64,000 nucleotides of DNA from Xenorhabdus ishibashii (GTDB taxonomy: Bacteria; Pseudomonadota; Gammaproteobacteria; Enterobacterales; Enterobacteriaceae), in NCBI RefSeq assembly GCF_002632755.1, contig NZ_NJAK01000001.1, forward strand, positions 1,736,001 to 1,800,000, given 5' to 3'. Shown here in pieces: positions 9,899 through 20,065 of this stretch; within the stretch, counting starts at the first letter, position 1, and each line of letters opens with the position of its first letter. The notes beneath the pieces were generated by a model. It was not told the origin of the DNA. It saw only the letters and a program-made list of their open reading frames with translations, and searched no databases. A program made the translations under genes and the position numbers.

Positions 9899-12430
9899 GT
9901 GAAGTTCATAAAGTATTTTTTGATCCTTATAGTTGTTTGCATTTTATTGGGAGTCGCCTCGATTTTTGGTTTGTACAAATATATCGAGCCACAGCTTCCT
10001 GATGTTGCGACTTTAAAGGATGTCCGATTACAAACACCGATGCAGGTGTTCAGTGCTGATGGCGAATTAATAGCCCAATATGGTGAAAAACGTCGTTTAC
10101 CCCTTACCTTGTCAGAAATCCCTCCCTTAATGGTGCAAGCCTTTATTGCTACGGAAGATAGCCGTTTTTATGAACATCACGGGGTTGATCCCATTGGGGT
10201 TATCCGTGCTGTTTCTGTGGTAATTACTTCTGGTCATGCTTCCCAGGGGGCGAGTACTATCACTCAGCAGCTTGCGAGAAACTTTTTTCTTAGCCGAGAG
10301 AAGACATTGATACGTAAGGCGAAAGAGGCATTTCTGGCGATTAAAATCGAACAGTTGTTAACTAAGGATGAAATCCTGGAGTTGTATCTCAACAAGATCT
10401 ATCTCGGCTATCGTGCTTATGGTGTTGGCGCGGCGGCTCATGTCTATTTTGGCAAGAACGTTAACGAGTTGACATTGGGTGAGATGGCGATGATTGCCGG
10501 TTTACCGAAGGCACCTTCAACGTTTAATCCACTTTATTCTTACGATAGAGCAATCGCTCGCCGCGATGTGGTACTGGGAAGAATGTTGGAAGAAGGATAT
10601 ATCACTCGGCGTCAGTATAACGAAGCCAAAGAAGAAAAATTGGTTGCCCGTTATCACGTTCCGCAACTTGTTTTTTCTGCGCCTTATCTGACGGAAATGG
10701 CTCGTCAGGAAATGATCAATCGTTATGGGGAAAATGCCTATACAGATGGTTATAAGGTCTATACCACTATCACGCAAAAATCCCAGATAGCGGCTGTGAA
10801 CGCTGTTCGTTCTAATGTGATTGATTATGATGTCCGTCATGGTTACCGAGGCCCTCAAGAAGTGTTATGGAAAGCCAATCAGCCGGCATGGAGCCAAACG
10901 CAGATTATCGATAAGCTGAAAACCTTGCCTAAATATGGTTCTCTGGTGCCGGCCATTGTGACAAGCTCCAGCGCTAATCAGGCACAAGTTATGTTGGTGG
11001 ATGGCAGCAAAATTGAGTTAACAATGGCAGGTGTGCGCTGGGCACGTCCATTTAAAACCGACAGCTTGCAAGGAGCTACACCACGTAGTGTCAGTGAAGT
11101 TATTCGGGCAGGCGAACAAATTTGGATCAGAAACGTTAATGATACTTGGTGGTTGGCTCAACTTCCCGACGTTAACGCGGCATTGGTCTCCATCAATCCA
11201 ATGAATGGTGCGATAGAAGCCTTGGTAGGTGGGTTTGATTTTGAACTGAGTAAATTTAACCGTGTGACACAATCGTTGCGTCAGGTCGGTTCCAATATCA
11301 AGCCATTCCTGTACACCGCCGCAATGGATAAAGGGCTGACGTTGGCTTCGTTGCTGAATGATGCGCCAATCAGCCGTTGGGATGCCGGAGCCGGAACGGA
11401 TTGGCGTCCGAAAAACTCACCACCGACTTACGATGGGCCAATTCGCTTGCGTCAAGGGCTAGGGCAATCCAAAAACGTAGTGATGGTTCGTGCCATGCGT
11501 GCGATGGGAGTTGATTATGCGGCTGATTACCTGAAGCGCTTTGGCTTACCGGGTGAAAACGTTGTGCGCACGGAATCTTTAGCTCTGGGTTCCCCTTCAT
11601 TTACTCCGCTACAGCTAGTACGCGGTTATGCTGTGATGGCAAACGGGGGTTATTTGGTTGATCCTTACTTCATCAGCAAAATTGAAAATGATGAAGGGAA
11701 GGTACTGTTTGAAGCGAAACCTAAAATTGCTTGTCCACAATGTGAAAACATTCCGGTGATTTATGGTGAAACAGCACGCTCCATTGAATTGTCTGAAGAT
11801 TCCATTGAGAACGTGGCTCATTCTGATGTTCCGCAAAATCCAGCCTTACCACCCCAACCGGAGTTAGAGAGCGTATCGGGAAATGTTAATGTGGATGATC
11901 AACAGTATGCTCCTCACGTTATCAGTACGCCGCTGGCGTTCCTTATTCATGATGCTTTGAATACCAATGTTTTTGGCGAGCCGGGTTGGATGGGAACAGG
12001 CTGGCGTGCTGCCAGAGATTTAAAACGCCGTGATATTGGCGGCAAAACAGGGACGACCAACAGCTCAAAAGATGCGTGGTTCTCCGGTTATGGCCCAGAT
12101 ATGGTGGCAACGGCCTGGATTGGTTTCGATGAACATAGCAGAAGTTTAGGGCGTACTCCGGCATTAAAAGGGGAAGGTGGGGCGAAAACAGCTCAGCCAA
12201 TTTGGGATGATTTTATGAAAACTGCGTTAGAAGGTGTTCCTGAAAAAGTTATGGCACCTCCTACCGGCATTGTTTCTGTCACAATTGATCGGGCTACAGG
12301 TAAGTTATCTAACGGTGGTAGCAATACCCGTAAAGAGTATTTTATTGATGGCACGCAGCCGACGGAATATGCCGTACCAGATGTGGGTACGATAGTCACC
12401 GAGAATGGTGAAAGCCGTGAATTATTCTGA
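9899..12430 (+). CDS. mrcA: Penicillin-binding protein 1A
   Basis: Bifunctional class A PBP: polymerises glycan strands and cross-links peptides in the periplasm. An N-terminal membrane anchor (residues ~5-27) precedes the glycosyltransferase domain with EDSRFYEHHGVDP and QGASTITQQLARN. The transpeptidase domain has SXXK as SNIK near residue 465, SXN as SKN in GQSKNVV, and KTG in GGKTGTTNSS. Length 843 aa, close to E. coli PBP1A (850). The start is GTG at 9899, matching the known GTG start of E. coli mrcA. A terminator follows 40 bases after the stop. Confidence 0.96.
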   Translation: MKFIKYFLILIVVCILLGVASIFGLYKYIEPQLPDVATLKDVRLQTPMQVFSADGELIAQYGEKRRLPLTLSEIPPLMVQAFIATEDSRFYEHHGVDPIGVIRAVSVVITSGHASQGASTITQQLARNFFLSREKTLIRKAKEAFLAIKIEQLLTKDEILELYLNKIYLGYRAYGVGAAAHVYFGKNVNELTLGEMAMIAGLPKAPSTFNPLYSYDRAIARRDVVLGRMLEEGYITRRQYNEAKEEKLVARYHVPQLVFSAPYLTEMARQEMINRYGENAYTDGYKVYTTITQKSQIAAVNAVRSNVIDYDVRHGYRGPQEVLWKANQPAWSQTQIIDKLKTLPKYGSLVPAIVTSSSANQAQVMLVDGSKIELTMAGVRWARPFKTDSLQGATPRSVSEVIRAGEQIWIRNVNDTWWLAQLPDVNAALVSINPMNGAIEALVGGFDFELSKFNRVTQSLRQVGSNIKPFLYTAAMDKGLTLASLLNDAPISRWDAGAGTDWRPKNSPPTYDGPIRLRQGLGQSKNVVMVRAMRAMGVDYAADYLKRFGLPGENVVRTESLALGSPSFTPLQLVRGYAVMANGGYLVDPYFISKIENDEGKVLFEAKPKIACPQCENIPVIYGETARSIELSEDSIENVAHSDVPQNPALPPQPELESVSGNVNVDDQQYAPHVISTPLAFLIHDALNTNVFGEPGWMGTGWRAARDLKRRDIGGKTGTTNSSKDAWFSGYGPDMVATAWIGFDEHSRSLGRTPALKGEGGAKTAQPIWDDFMKTALEGVPEKVMAPPTGIVSVTIDRATGKLSNGGSNTRKEYFIDGTQPTEYAVPDVGTIVTENGESRELF

Positions 12431-12468
12431 TTGATCTTACCGCAACCAGGATAACAGACATGAAGATA

Positions 12469-12505
12469 AAAAGACCTTGCTGGGGAACTGGCAAGGTCTT
12501 TTGTT
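12469..12505 (+). terminator. Rho-independent terminator of mrcA
   Basis: AAAGACCTTGC (to 12480) pairs with GCAAGGTCTTT (from 12491) around a 10-base loop, followed by TTGTTATTTTT. Confidence 0.9.
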
Positions 12506-12838
12506 ATTTTTGAAGTCTTGGCAAACTGTTTACTCTTACATACAGAAATAGACTATCTGAAAAAAATAGGCCTTTGATTAATGAGAAACTATTTTATGGG
12601 TAAGATATAATTATGATGTGAATTAATTTGTAATCTGTAGTTAATTTGTTTATTTATTATTTTTAATAAGCTGTGTTATTTTTCATAAATATCATTGAAA
12701 TTATTACATGTATCAAATTAAACCTTACTCTGTTTGGGTGTTTATTCTTTATCTCCGTATTTCAGTTAAAACGAGTATAAAATTGATATTGGACATCAAT
12801 TGCATACCAGTTTTTAAAGAATGAATTAATGCTTCCCA
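12506..12838. other. AT-rich intergenic region mrcA-nudE
   Basis: Convergent region between mrcA and nudE. I see no gene, RNA or clear hairpin beyond the mrcA terminator; the sequence is AT-rich with scattered short T runs. Confidence 0.6.
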
Positions 12839-13390
12839 TTATTTTTCTGCTTGTAGATATCGTTGAGCAAAAAATAGGGCGCTGACATTTCTGGCTTCGT
12901 TGAAATCGGGATGATCCAATAGTGACATCATGTCAGAGATTGGCCAGCGTTTCTGCACTAATGGCTCTGGTTCATCCCCTGTCAGACATTCTGGGTAAAG
13001 ATCATGAGCAATCATGATATTCATTTTGCTGGAAAAATAGGACGGTGCCATCGTCAATTTTGTCAACAATTCCAATTTTCCTGCACCGAAACCAATTTCT
13101 TCTTTCAATTCACGATTGGCGGCTTCAAAAATACTCTCACCAGCATCAATGGCACCTTTTGGAAAACCCAGTTCATATTGTTCGATACCAACGGCATATT
13201 CGTGAATAAGGATTAATTCATCCCCAATAATTGGAATAATTAGAACTGCTTCACGATTTGCTGGTTTCATTCGTTCATAAATTCGTTTTACACCATTGCT
13301 GAATTCAAGATCAACTGATTGAATATTGAATAAGCGTGAGTGGGCAACGTCAATTATATTCAGTATCTTAGGTTTTTTTAGATCAATCAT
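12839..13390 (-). CDS. nudE: ADP compounds hydrolase NudE
   Basis: Nudix hydrolase acting on ADP-ribose, NADH and Ap3A in the characterised E. coli enzyme. The Nudix box runs from GAIDAGES to RELKEEIGFG (residues ~82-104), with the required Gly, Glu and REUXEE residues. Length 183 aa versus 186 in E. coli. It is divergent from igaA and near mrcA, as in E. coli. Confidence 0.93.
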   Translation of the reverse strand: MIDLKKPKILNIIDVAHSRLFNIQSVDLEFSNGVKRIYERMKPANREAVLIIPIIGDELILIHEYAVGIEQYELGFPKGAIDAGESIFEAANRELKEEIGFGAGKLELLTKLTMAPSYFSSKMNIMIAHDLYPECLTGDEPEPLVQKRWPISDMMSLLDHPDFNEARNVSALFFAQRYLQAEK

Positions 13391-13745
13391 GCTTGCCCCT
13401 GATGGTTGTCATATACCGGATAATTGAAAACAATAATGCGCCCAGTCACTTAAATATTACTGTATTTTTTAAGTGTTGTGATGAAATGGTTACGCATCCA
13501 AGCTTTGCTTTAATATGGCGGATTATGTTAGTAAATGATAGCGATTATCGCTTGAATGTATTTTTGTTGCTATCTTACCCTTGTAAAAAGACCATAGTTT
13601 ATGGAAAGGTATGAGAAAAATTATATAACCTTTTGTAAATAAAATTAAAAATAGAAGACAAGAATAGGAATAGCCTGATTTTGGGTGTTTCATGAGATTG
13701 TTATTCTGCTGATCTCTGCACTGTTGTTGTGAGTATGGGGAAAAA
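13391..13745. other. Divergent promoter region nudE / igaA
   Basis: No gene supported; short frames on both strands lack ribosome binding sites. It must contain the promoters of nudE (minus) and igaA (plus). No operator sequence that I recognise. Confidence 0.55.
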
Positions 13746-15850
13746 ATGAGCTCATTGGTCATTATATTGGCTATTTTGATCATTAGCCTGATTATAATGG
13801 CTTCCTTTTTGATTTTCAGAAGGAGGCGGCTTGGTAACGCCTGTTATCTACAGTTAATCACTAAAACAGCCAGCCGAAAACTGAATAGCAATGAATATCA
13901 AGCCATAGAATCTTATTTGCGAAATGCCCGTCTTCCGATGAAGACACATAGTAGATACAGGGCGGATTATCCGGTACTACCTGTTAAACATAATAATGTT
14001 TATACCATCACGCACCCTATTACCCGTTTTTCTGCCGCAACGGATGGGGTACGCCATTGGCGCTATTATCTTGGTGAAACAGAAATACATTTTCCTGCAC
14101 TGCTTGAGCCATTTATCAAGCAGCAGAATACGATTGAGATTGTTCAAACCGCATCAATACCGCTTGTCATCGCGGTTAATGGTCACTTTCTGAAAGATTA
14201 TCAGCAAGATCTGTCCATCACGAGAGCAACGGCAAAAACCGAACATGCCTCCATTCAAAAAAATGGCAATTCGAGTGCTAAATTACTCCATGTCCGTAAG
14301 GAGACATTGGAAGAATATCGTCTGAGGAAATCAACGGGCATTCAGGGAAGCATCCTGATGTGTGTTGGTTTATCGCTGTGGTTTGTGGCTCTTTTTGTGC
14401 CCATTCCGATGTTGCCGTGGTTAATGCTGGGGGCGTTTTTGTTTCTTCTAGGCAGTTTTTGGTCATATTTTCGAATGCCTTCTGATCGGGAACGAGCCAA
14501 CATCCATTGTTTCAATGGCATTGCGAAGCGATGGGAAGTATTTAGCGAATTTGAGCCAGAGCAAAGAAAGAATATCTCTTTGGGCGGCATTGATCTGGTT
14601 TATCCCGTACATTGGGAGCGTTATATTTCCCATGATCTTGATCAGAATACTGATATCGATATTTATACCAACTGCCATGTTGTGCGGCAGGGGCGCTATC
14701 TCTCTTTGCATGAAGAAGAGAAGCACTATCCTTATCAGCGTAGCAGAACGAATGTAATGCTGGTGATCTTTTCTTTATTTATCATTACATTGATTTACTT
14801 TTTCCAGCCGGTGAACTTATCTATGCGGCTGAGTTTTGCCTGGTTATATGGCAGTAATACTAAGGTCATTACCAGCTTCCATGAGCTACAAGATATGCCA
14901 TTGAAGAAAGGGGATGTATTGAAGGTCAAAGGTGTTGGGATGTGCTATGTTCCCCCCAATATCATGCCCAAAGTAAATATTACAATATTCGCGCCATTTG
15001 ATTGTGTCGGCATCTATTGGAATAGTGAAATTCCATTACCTATGCTGGAATCTGAGGTTGTCGAAAATGCTTCAGCACTGATTACGGCAGTCGGTAAACA
15101 ATTACATCCAGTTGAACGTAAAATTAATCTTGGCCTGAATGCAGCCATTGCCAAATCGGGTATGACTTTGCTCGATAATTTTTCACAAATCATCTTGAAA
15201 ACACAAAAGTTGTGCCAGAACGATGCTGATTGCGATCGTTTGAAAAATGCACTGGTCAATTTGGGAAATGCCAAAAATTGGGATAAATTGTTGAAAGATG
15301 CTGAAAGCGGCAAACTGGACGGAACTAAGGTGCTATTGCGCTCTATCAGTGCTGATGCATTGGAAAAACTGGTTGATTCTACTACTGCATCATTTATTTA
15401 TCGAGAAATCGATAGAATGGTTATTCTTATTAACAGCCCGTCTCCGGGGGCATTTTACTGCTAAGTGATGAGGGAAGAACACTAGTTGAATACCCGATGC
15501 GGACACAATACATATATGAATACTCAGCTTTAGAACGATGGCGGGAACTACAAGGGCTTTTAGAGCTGTTGATGAAGACACCATTTGAAACAGAGGGGAT
15601 TGTGACAAAATTATCAGAAGATCCCAATGGGACTCGCCATATTATGTTGCATCGTGAACCGGATTCCACGTCGATTATTCGTTATCTGGGAAGTTGTCTG
15701 TTGCTGGCGATCTTGCTGGTAACGTTGATAATCAACGCCATATTGATTATCAAGAAAAGGCAGAAAAACCGGCAGCGTCTCCAACATATCACCCAATACT
15801 ACGATAGCTGTTTTAATGAGAGAAATATCCATGCAGAATTCAGATACTGA
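13746..15850 (+). pseudogene. igaA: Rcs-inhibitor IgaA, split by a one-base frameshift
   Basis: Inner-membrane repressor of the Rcs envelope-stress phosphorelay (E. coli YrfF, Proteus UmoB). The first frame (13746-15464) gives 572 aa with membrane segments at residues ~3-25, ~203-243 and ~338-355. It then ends in PSPGAFYC. The -1 frame immediately continues GILLLSDEGRTLVEYP and carries on with the conserved C-terminus, including the last membrane helix, to 15850. The break falls in a run of five G (15446-15450); a sixth G would restore one protein of about 700 aa, the family length. It overlaps hslR by 20 bases. igaA is essential in Salmonella unless Rcs is inactive, so this may be an assembly error. 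Confidence 0.88.
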
Positions 15851-16235
15851 TCAGGCTGTTCGCTTTGATAAATGGCTGTGGGCTGCCCGTTTTTATAAAA
15901 CCCGTTCCATCGCGCGTGAAATGATTGAAGGGGGAAAAGTCCATTATAATGGGCAACGGAGTAAGCCGAGTAAGCTGGTTGAGTTGAACGCAGAGATTAA
16001 ACTACGTCAGGGAAGTGATGAAAAAACGGTGATTGTTTTGGCCTTATGCAGTCACAGACGGAGTGCTACCGAAGCTCAGCAGCTTTATCAGGAAACGGCA
16101 GAAAGTATTATCAATCGGGAAAAAATGGCATTGGCTCGTAAAATGAATGCGCTCACGATGCCACACCCTGATCGCCGTCCAGACAAAAAAGAACGGCGTA
16201 CACTGATAAAATTCAAAAACGCAAAAATTAAATGA
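15831..16235 (+). CDS. hslR: Heat-shock ribosome-associated protein Hsp15
   Basis: S4-domain RNA-binding protein that in E. coli recycles 50S subunits stalled with nascent chain. The S4 motif VRFDKWLWAARFYKTRS and REMIEGGKVHYNGQR fills the first ~60 residues, and the basic C-terminal tail (MPHPDRRPDKKERR) is conserved. I chose the ATG at 15831, giving 134 aa, instead of an upstream start in the igaA overlap. Followed by hslO 97 bases on; igaA-hslR-hslO is the E. coli order. Confidence 0.94.
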   Translation: MQNSDTDQAVRFDKWLWAARFYKTRSIAREMIEGGKVHYNGQRSKPSKLVELNAEIKLRQGSDEKTVIVLALCSHRRSATEAQQLYQETAESIINREKMALARKMNALTMPHPDRRPDKKERRTLIKFKNAKIK

Positions 16236-16332
16236 GTCGGGAGATACTTAATCGATTTTAAGCTGCATCCAATAAAAACAGGCAACTTGAAAGACGAAGG
16301 GTACAACCGCCTCAGCGAAATGAGAGAAATTT

Positions 16333-17211
16333 ATGACCAAGCATGACCAATTACACCGCTTTTTATTTGAAAGCCATTCTGTCAGAGGGGAACTTGTGTC
16401 CGTTAGTGAAACTTACCAACGGATGCTGGAGAATCATCATTTCCCCCAACAGGTACAGCAGCTCTTGGGTGAATTGTTGGTCGCAACCAGCCTGTTGACA
16501 GCCACCTTGAAATTCAATGGGGATATCACGGTACAAATTCAGGGAGATGGACCAGTCAAACTGGCGGTGATTAATGGTAACAACTTGCAACAGATGCGCG
16601 GCACCGCTCGCATTGATGGTGATGTGAATGCCGCAAGTAGCCTGCGCGATATGATTGGTAATGGTTATATGGTTATCACCGTGACACCAACAGAAGGTGA
16701 GCGTTATCAGGGCGTTGTGGCACTGGAAGGGAATACATTGGCAGAATGCCTGGATGCGTACTTCAAACAGTCAGAGCAGTTGCCAACTCGCCTGTTTATC
16801 CGCACTGGTATGCAGGATGGAAAAATAGCAGCAGGTGGCATGTTATTGCAGAGCTTGCCTGGAGCACAGGAAGGCAGCGAAGATATGCTTGACCACTTGG
16901 TGCAACTGACTGCAACCATTAAGGGAGAAGAGTTGTTTACGCTGGATGCGAAAGAGATTTTGCATCGCCTTTATCATGAAGAAGATGTCACGCTCTATGA
17001 ACCTCAGCCAGTCGCATTTCGTTGCACCTGTTCCCAGCAACGTTGTGCTGATACGCTGGTGACGTTATCAGACGCTGATCTTCAGGAAATTTTGCACAAC
17101 GATGGCAAAATCGACATGCAATGTGAGTTTTGTGGCATGCACTATGTTTTCGACGAAAAAGATATCAACGAAATAAAAGCTGCAAAAAAGAACGGTTGCA
17201 CTGATTCGTAA
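16333..17211 (+). CDS. hslO: Redox-regulated chaperone Hsp33
   Basis: Holdase chaperone activated by oxidative unfolding. The C-terminal zinc switch is intact: CTC near residue 232 and CEFC near 264. The N-terminal domain ([31 protein letters not shown]) matches the family. Length 292 aa equals E. coli Hsp33. A strong terminator 13 bases after the stop ends the igaA-hslR-hslO unit. Confidence 0.95.
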   Translation: MTKHDQLHRFLFESHSVRGELVSVSETYQRMLENHHFPQQVQQLLGELLVATSLLTATLKFNGDITVQIQGDGPVKLAVINGNNLQQMRGTARIDGDVNAASSLRDMIGNGYMVITVTPTEGERYQGVVALEGNTLAECLDAYFKQSEQLPTRLFIRTGMQDGKIAAGGMLLQSLPGAQEGSEDMLDHLVQLTATIKGEELFTLDAKEILHRLYHEEDVTLYEPQPVAFRCTCSQQRCADTLVTLSDADLQEILHNDGKIDMQCEFCGMHYVFDEKDINEIKAAKKNGCTDS

Positions 17212-17223
17212 TGAATTTTTATA

Positions 17224-17246
17224 GGGCGTTATACACGCCCTTTTTT
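17224..17246 (+). terminator. Rho-independent terminator of hslO
   Basis: GGGCGT (17224-17229) pairs with ACGCCC (17235-17240) and is followed by six T. Confidence 0.9.
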
Positions 17247-17398
17247 ATCCAAACCATTCCGCCATTTCGTGCCCTGTGTCTCATATAAACTTAAAAAAAG
17301 TAATGTGATTTCAATTTTTTGATAACAATCGCTGTTAATTAGTCATAATTATTTATTATCCCCTACAGAGATAAAGTATAACTGACCAGGAGCAACAA

Positions 17399-19018
17399 AT
17401 GAGCGTTACAGGCATTACTGAGCAGGAACTTGCGGTTTATGGTATTCGTGATGTTAGTGAAATTATTTATAACCCAAGTTATGAACTGTTATTCTCTGAA
17501 GAAACTCAACCCTCACTACAAGGGTATGAGCGTGGCACATTGACTAACCTCGGTGCTGTCGCGGTAGATACAGGTATTTTCACGGGACGCTCCCCGAAAG
17601 ATAAATATATTGTCCGCGATGATGTTACCCGCGACACCGTATGGTGGGCTGATCAGGGCAAAGGAAAGAACGACAATAAACCGCTCAGTCAGGAAACCTG
17701 GTCTCATCTAAAAGGTTTAGTTACTCAGCAGCTTTCAGGCAAACGTTTGTTTATAGTTGATGCTTTTTGCGGAGCCAATGCAGATACGCGCTTGAAAGTG
17801 CGTTTTATTACTGAAGTGGCGTGGCAGGCTCATTTTGTGAAAAATATGTTTATCCGCCCGTCAGATGAAGAATTAGTTGGCTTCACCCCTGATTTTATTG
17901 TGATGAACGGAGCTAAATGCACGAACCCACAATGGAAAGAGCAGGGACTGAATTCTGAAAACTTTGTTGCTTTTAACCTGACAGAGCGTATGCAGTTGAT
18001 TGGCGGTACTTGGTACGGTGGTGAAATGAAAAAAGGGATGTTCTCAATGATGAACTACCTGTTACCACTGAAAGGTATTGCCTCTATGCACTGTTCCGCC
18101 AACGTGGGTGAAGAGGGGGATGTTGCTATTTTCTTCGGTCTTTCTGGAACGGGGAAAACTACGCTTTCTACTGATCCGAAACGTAAGTTAATCGGTGACG
18201 ATGAGCATGGTTGGGATGATGATGGCGTGTTTAACTTTGAAGGTGGTTGCTACGCAAAAACCATCAATTTATCCAAAGAAGCGGAACCGGACATTTATCA
18301 CGCCATTCGCCGTGATGCCCTATTGGAGAACGTCACTGTACTGGCAGATGGTACGGTTGATTTCAACGATGGTTCCAAAACAGAAAATACCCGTGTTTCT
18401 TATCCGATTTACCATATTGAAAATATCGTTAAGCCGGTTTCAAAAGCAGGGCACGCGACTAAAGTCATTTTCCTGACCGCAGATGCTTTCGGTGTACTGC
18501 CTCCGGTTTCCCGCTTAACCCCAGAACAAACCCAATATCACTTCCTGTCTGGCTTCACGGCAAAATTGGCGGGAACAGAACGTGGTGTAACAGAACCGAC
18601 ACCGACGTTCTCTGCCTGCTTTGGGGCGGCCTTCCTGTCACTGCATCCGACGCAATATGCGGAAGTGCTGGTTAAGCGTATGCAGTCATCGGGTGCGAAA
18701 GCCTATCTGGTCAATACGGGTTGGAATGGCACGGGCAAACGTATCTCCATCAAAGATACCCGTGCGATTATCGATGCGATTCTCAGTGGTGATATTGAAG
18801 AGGCGGATACCATTCAACTGCCGATTTTTGATCTGGCCGTACCAACGACATTGCCGGATGTGGATACCAACATTTTGGACCCACGCAATACTTATGCCGA
18901 TAAATCCGAATGGGATATGAAGGCAAAGGATTTGGCGCAGCGCTTTATCGATAACTTTGATAAATATACTGACACCGCTGCGGGTGCCGCATTGGTGAAA
19001 GCGGGCCCTAATCTGTAG
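17399..19018 (+). CDS. pckA: Phosphoenolpyruvate carboxykinase (ATP)
   Basis: Gluconeogenic conversion of oxaloacetate and ATP to PEP. The kinase P-loop [13 protein letters not shown] and the metal-binding [21 protein letters not shown] are intact, as is [12 protein letters not shown] in the substrate site. Length 539 aa versus 540 in E. coli. An AGGAG ribosome binding site precedes the ATG at 17399. It is monocistronic, with a terminator 20 bases after the stop. Confidence 0.97.
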   Translation: MSVTGITEQELAVYGIRDVSEIIYNPSYELLFSEETQPSLQGYERGTLTNLGAVAVDTGIFTGRSPKDKYIVRDDVTRDTVWWADQGKGKNDNKPLSQETWSHLKGLVTQQLSGKRLFIVDAFCGANADTRLKVRFITEVAWQAHFVKNMFIRPSDEELVGFTPDFIVMNGAKCTNPQWKEQGLNSENFVAFNLTERMQLIGGTWYGGEMKKGMFSMMNYLLPLKGIASMHCSANVGEEGDVAIFFGLSGTGKTTLSTDPKRKLIGDDEHGWDDDGVFNFEGGCYAKTINLSKEAEPDIYHAIRRDALLENVTVLADGTVDFNDGSKTENTRVSYPIYHIENIVKPVSKAGHATKVIFLTADAFGVLPPVSRLTPEQTQYHFLSGFTAKLAGTERGVTEPTPTFSACFGAAFLSLHPTQYAEVLVKRMQSSGAKAYLVNTGWNGTGKRISIKDTRAIIDAILSGDIEEADTIQLPIFDLAVPTTLPDVDTNILDPRNTYADKSEWDMKAKDLAQRFIDNFDKYTDTAAGAALVKAGPNL

Positions 19019-19039
19019 TGTAATTTTAAGTTTTCGATG

Positions 19040-19073
19040 AAAGAACTCTATTCGGTTGGGTAGAGTTCTTTTT
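19040..19073 (+). terminator. Terminator of pckA
   Basis: AAGAACTCTA (19041-19050) pairs with TAGAGTTCTT (19061-19070) over a 10-base loop, followed by T residues. The hairpin also has A residues on the left arm, so it may serve the convergent pirin gene. Confidence 0.88.
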
Positions 19074-19085
19074 CGGTACTCAACA

Positions 19086-19781
19086 TCAGTTAGATGGCAA
19101 GTCAAACAGCAAGATTTCACTTTCTTGATTGGCAATTAGCTTAAGTTGGGTCTCATCCCAGATAGCAATACCATCGCTGGTGGTTGCCTGTATCCCATTA
19201 ATTGTCACTTCACCACGAACGACCTGAATCCAGATGTTGCGTGCTTTTTCCATCTTATATTCATTATGTTCGCCATTTTTTAATGTCCAACGCCATAATG
19301 TCATATCCTGAAAAACTTTCAGGGAACCGGCATGGGCATCAGGAGAAAGAATTAATTGGCGACTTTCGATAGTATCAAAGCGGTGTTGTTCATAGCGAGG
19401 AGTGAGTCCTGTTTTTTCCGGCATGATCCAGATCTGGTAAAGATGCAGTTGGCTATCATGCTGTGGGTTATATTCTGAGTGACGGATACCCGTTCCTGCA
19501 CTCATAATCTGGAATTCTCCCGCAGACACTTGCCCTTTGTTCCCCATACTATCTTGATGTTCCACTGTTCCAGACAACACATAAGTCAATATTTCCATAT
19601 CCTTATGAGGATGCATACCAAATCCCTGGCCAGCGTCAATCACATCTTCGTTAATGACTCTGAGTGCAGAAAATCCCATGAAATTTTCATCATAATAATT
19701 GGCGAATGAAAAAGTATGCCAACTGTCCAGCCAGCCGTGATTGGCATGACCCCGTTCTGAAGCTTGGCGTAAGTAGATCAT
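19086..19781 (-). CDS. yhhW: Pirin family protein (YhhW-like)
   Basis: Bicupin metal protein; E. coli YhhW has quercetin 2,3-dioxygenase activity in vitro, with its cellular role unclear. The metal ligands are seen as HPHKD (residues ~57-61) and the His/Glu pair in RHSEYN (~101-103). Length 231 aa from the ATG at 19781 (MIYLRQASERGHANHGWLDS), identical in length to YhhW. In E. coli yhhW lies in the neighbourhood of ryhB, and here the ryhB small RNA is directly upstream on the same strand. Confidence 0.92.
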   Translation of the reverse strand: MIYLRQASERGHANHGWLDSWHTFSFANYYDENFMGFSALRVINEDVIDAGQGFGMHPHKDMEILTYVLSGTVEHQDSMGNKGQVSAGEFQIMSAGTGIRHSEYNPQHDSQLHLYQIWIMPEKTGLTPRYEQHRFDTIESRQLILSPDAHAGSLKVFQDMTLWRWTLKNGEHNEYKMEKARNIWIQVVRGEVTINGIQATTSDGIAIWDETQLKLIANQESEILLFDLPSN

Positions 19782-19894
19782 TACAAAATCCCTCAAAGTT
19801 TTTTTGTAGTCTAGTTGAAGGAATGAAATAGAAAAGACGGGAAATTTAATCTAAAAATTCAAAATTTTTGAAGAAAAATAAGACAATGTCAGGG

Positions 19895-19921
19895 CAAAAA
19901 AAAAGCCAACGAAAGTTGGCT
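19895..19921 (-). terminator. RyhB intrinsic terminator
   Basis: On the minus strand AGCCAAC (19921-19915), TTTC loop, GTTGGCT (19910-19904), then a run of T on the RNA-like strand. It also stops read-through from the LuxE-type operon ending at 20066. Confidence 0.92.
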
Positions 19922-20000
19922 TATAAAAGTAAACACTGGAAGCAATGTGAGCAATGTCGTACTTTCACATGGACCCTGAAGGTGGTGCACTGAAAGTGCT
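19895..20000 (-). ncRNA. ryhB: Small RNA RyhB
   Basis: Fur-repressed, Hfq-dependent small RNA that silences iron-using proteins when iron is scarce. Read on the minus strand, 19928-19961 contains CGACATTGCTCACATTGC followed by TTCCAGTGTTTACTT. This is the conserved RyhB core (E. coli CGACAUUGCUCACAUUGC, then UUCCAGUAUUACUU). A Fur box overlaps the expected promoter, and the RNA ends in a hairpin with nine U. The 5' end is estimated from the -10-like TATCAT at 20010-20005; predicted length about 105 nt versus 90 in E. coli. The place next to yhhW matches E. coli. Confidence 0.93.
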
Positions 20001-20019
20001 AAGAATGATAATCGTTCTC
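20001..20019 (-). promoter_or_regulatory. Fur box of ryhB
   Basis: Read on the minus strand, GAGAACGATTATCATTCTT matches the 19-base Fur consensus GATAATGATTATCATTATC at 15 positions by hand count. It overlaps the -10-like TATCAT just upstream of the RyhB 5' end. Confidence 0.88.
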
Positions 20020-20065
20020 AATATCATTTGTAAAGTGTTTTTTTAGACAAATTTGCAGGCACTGT

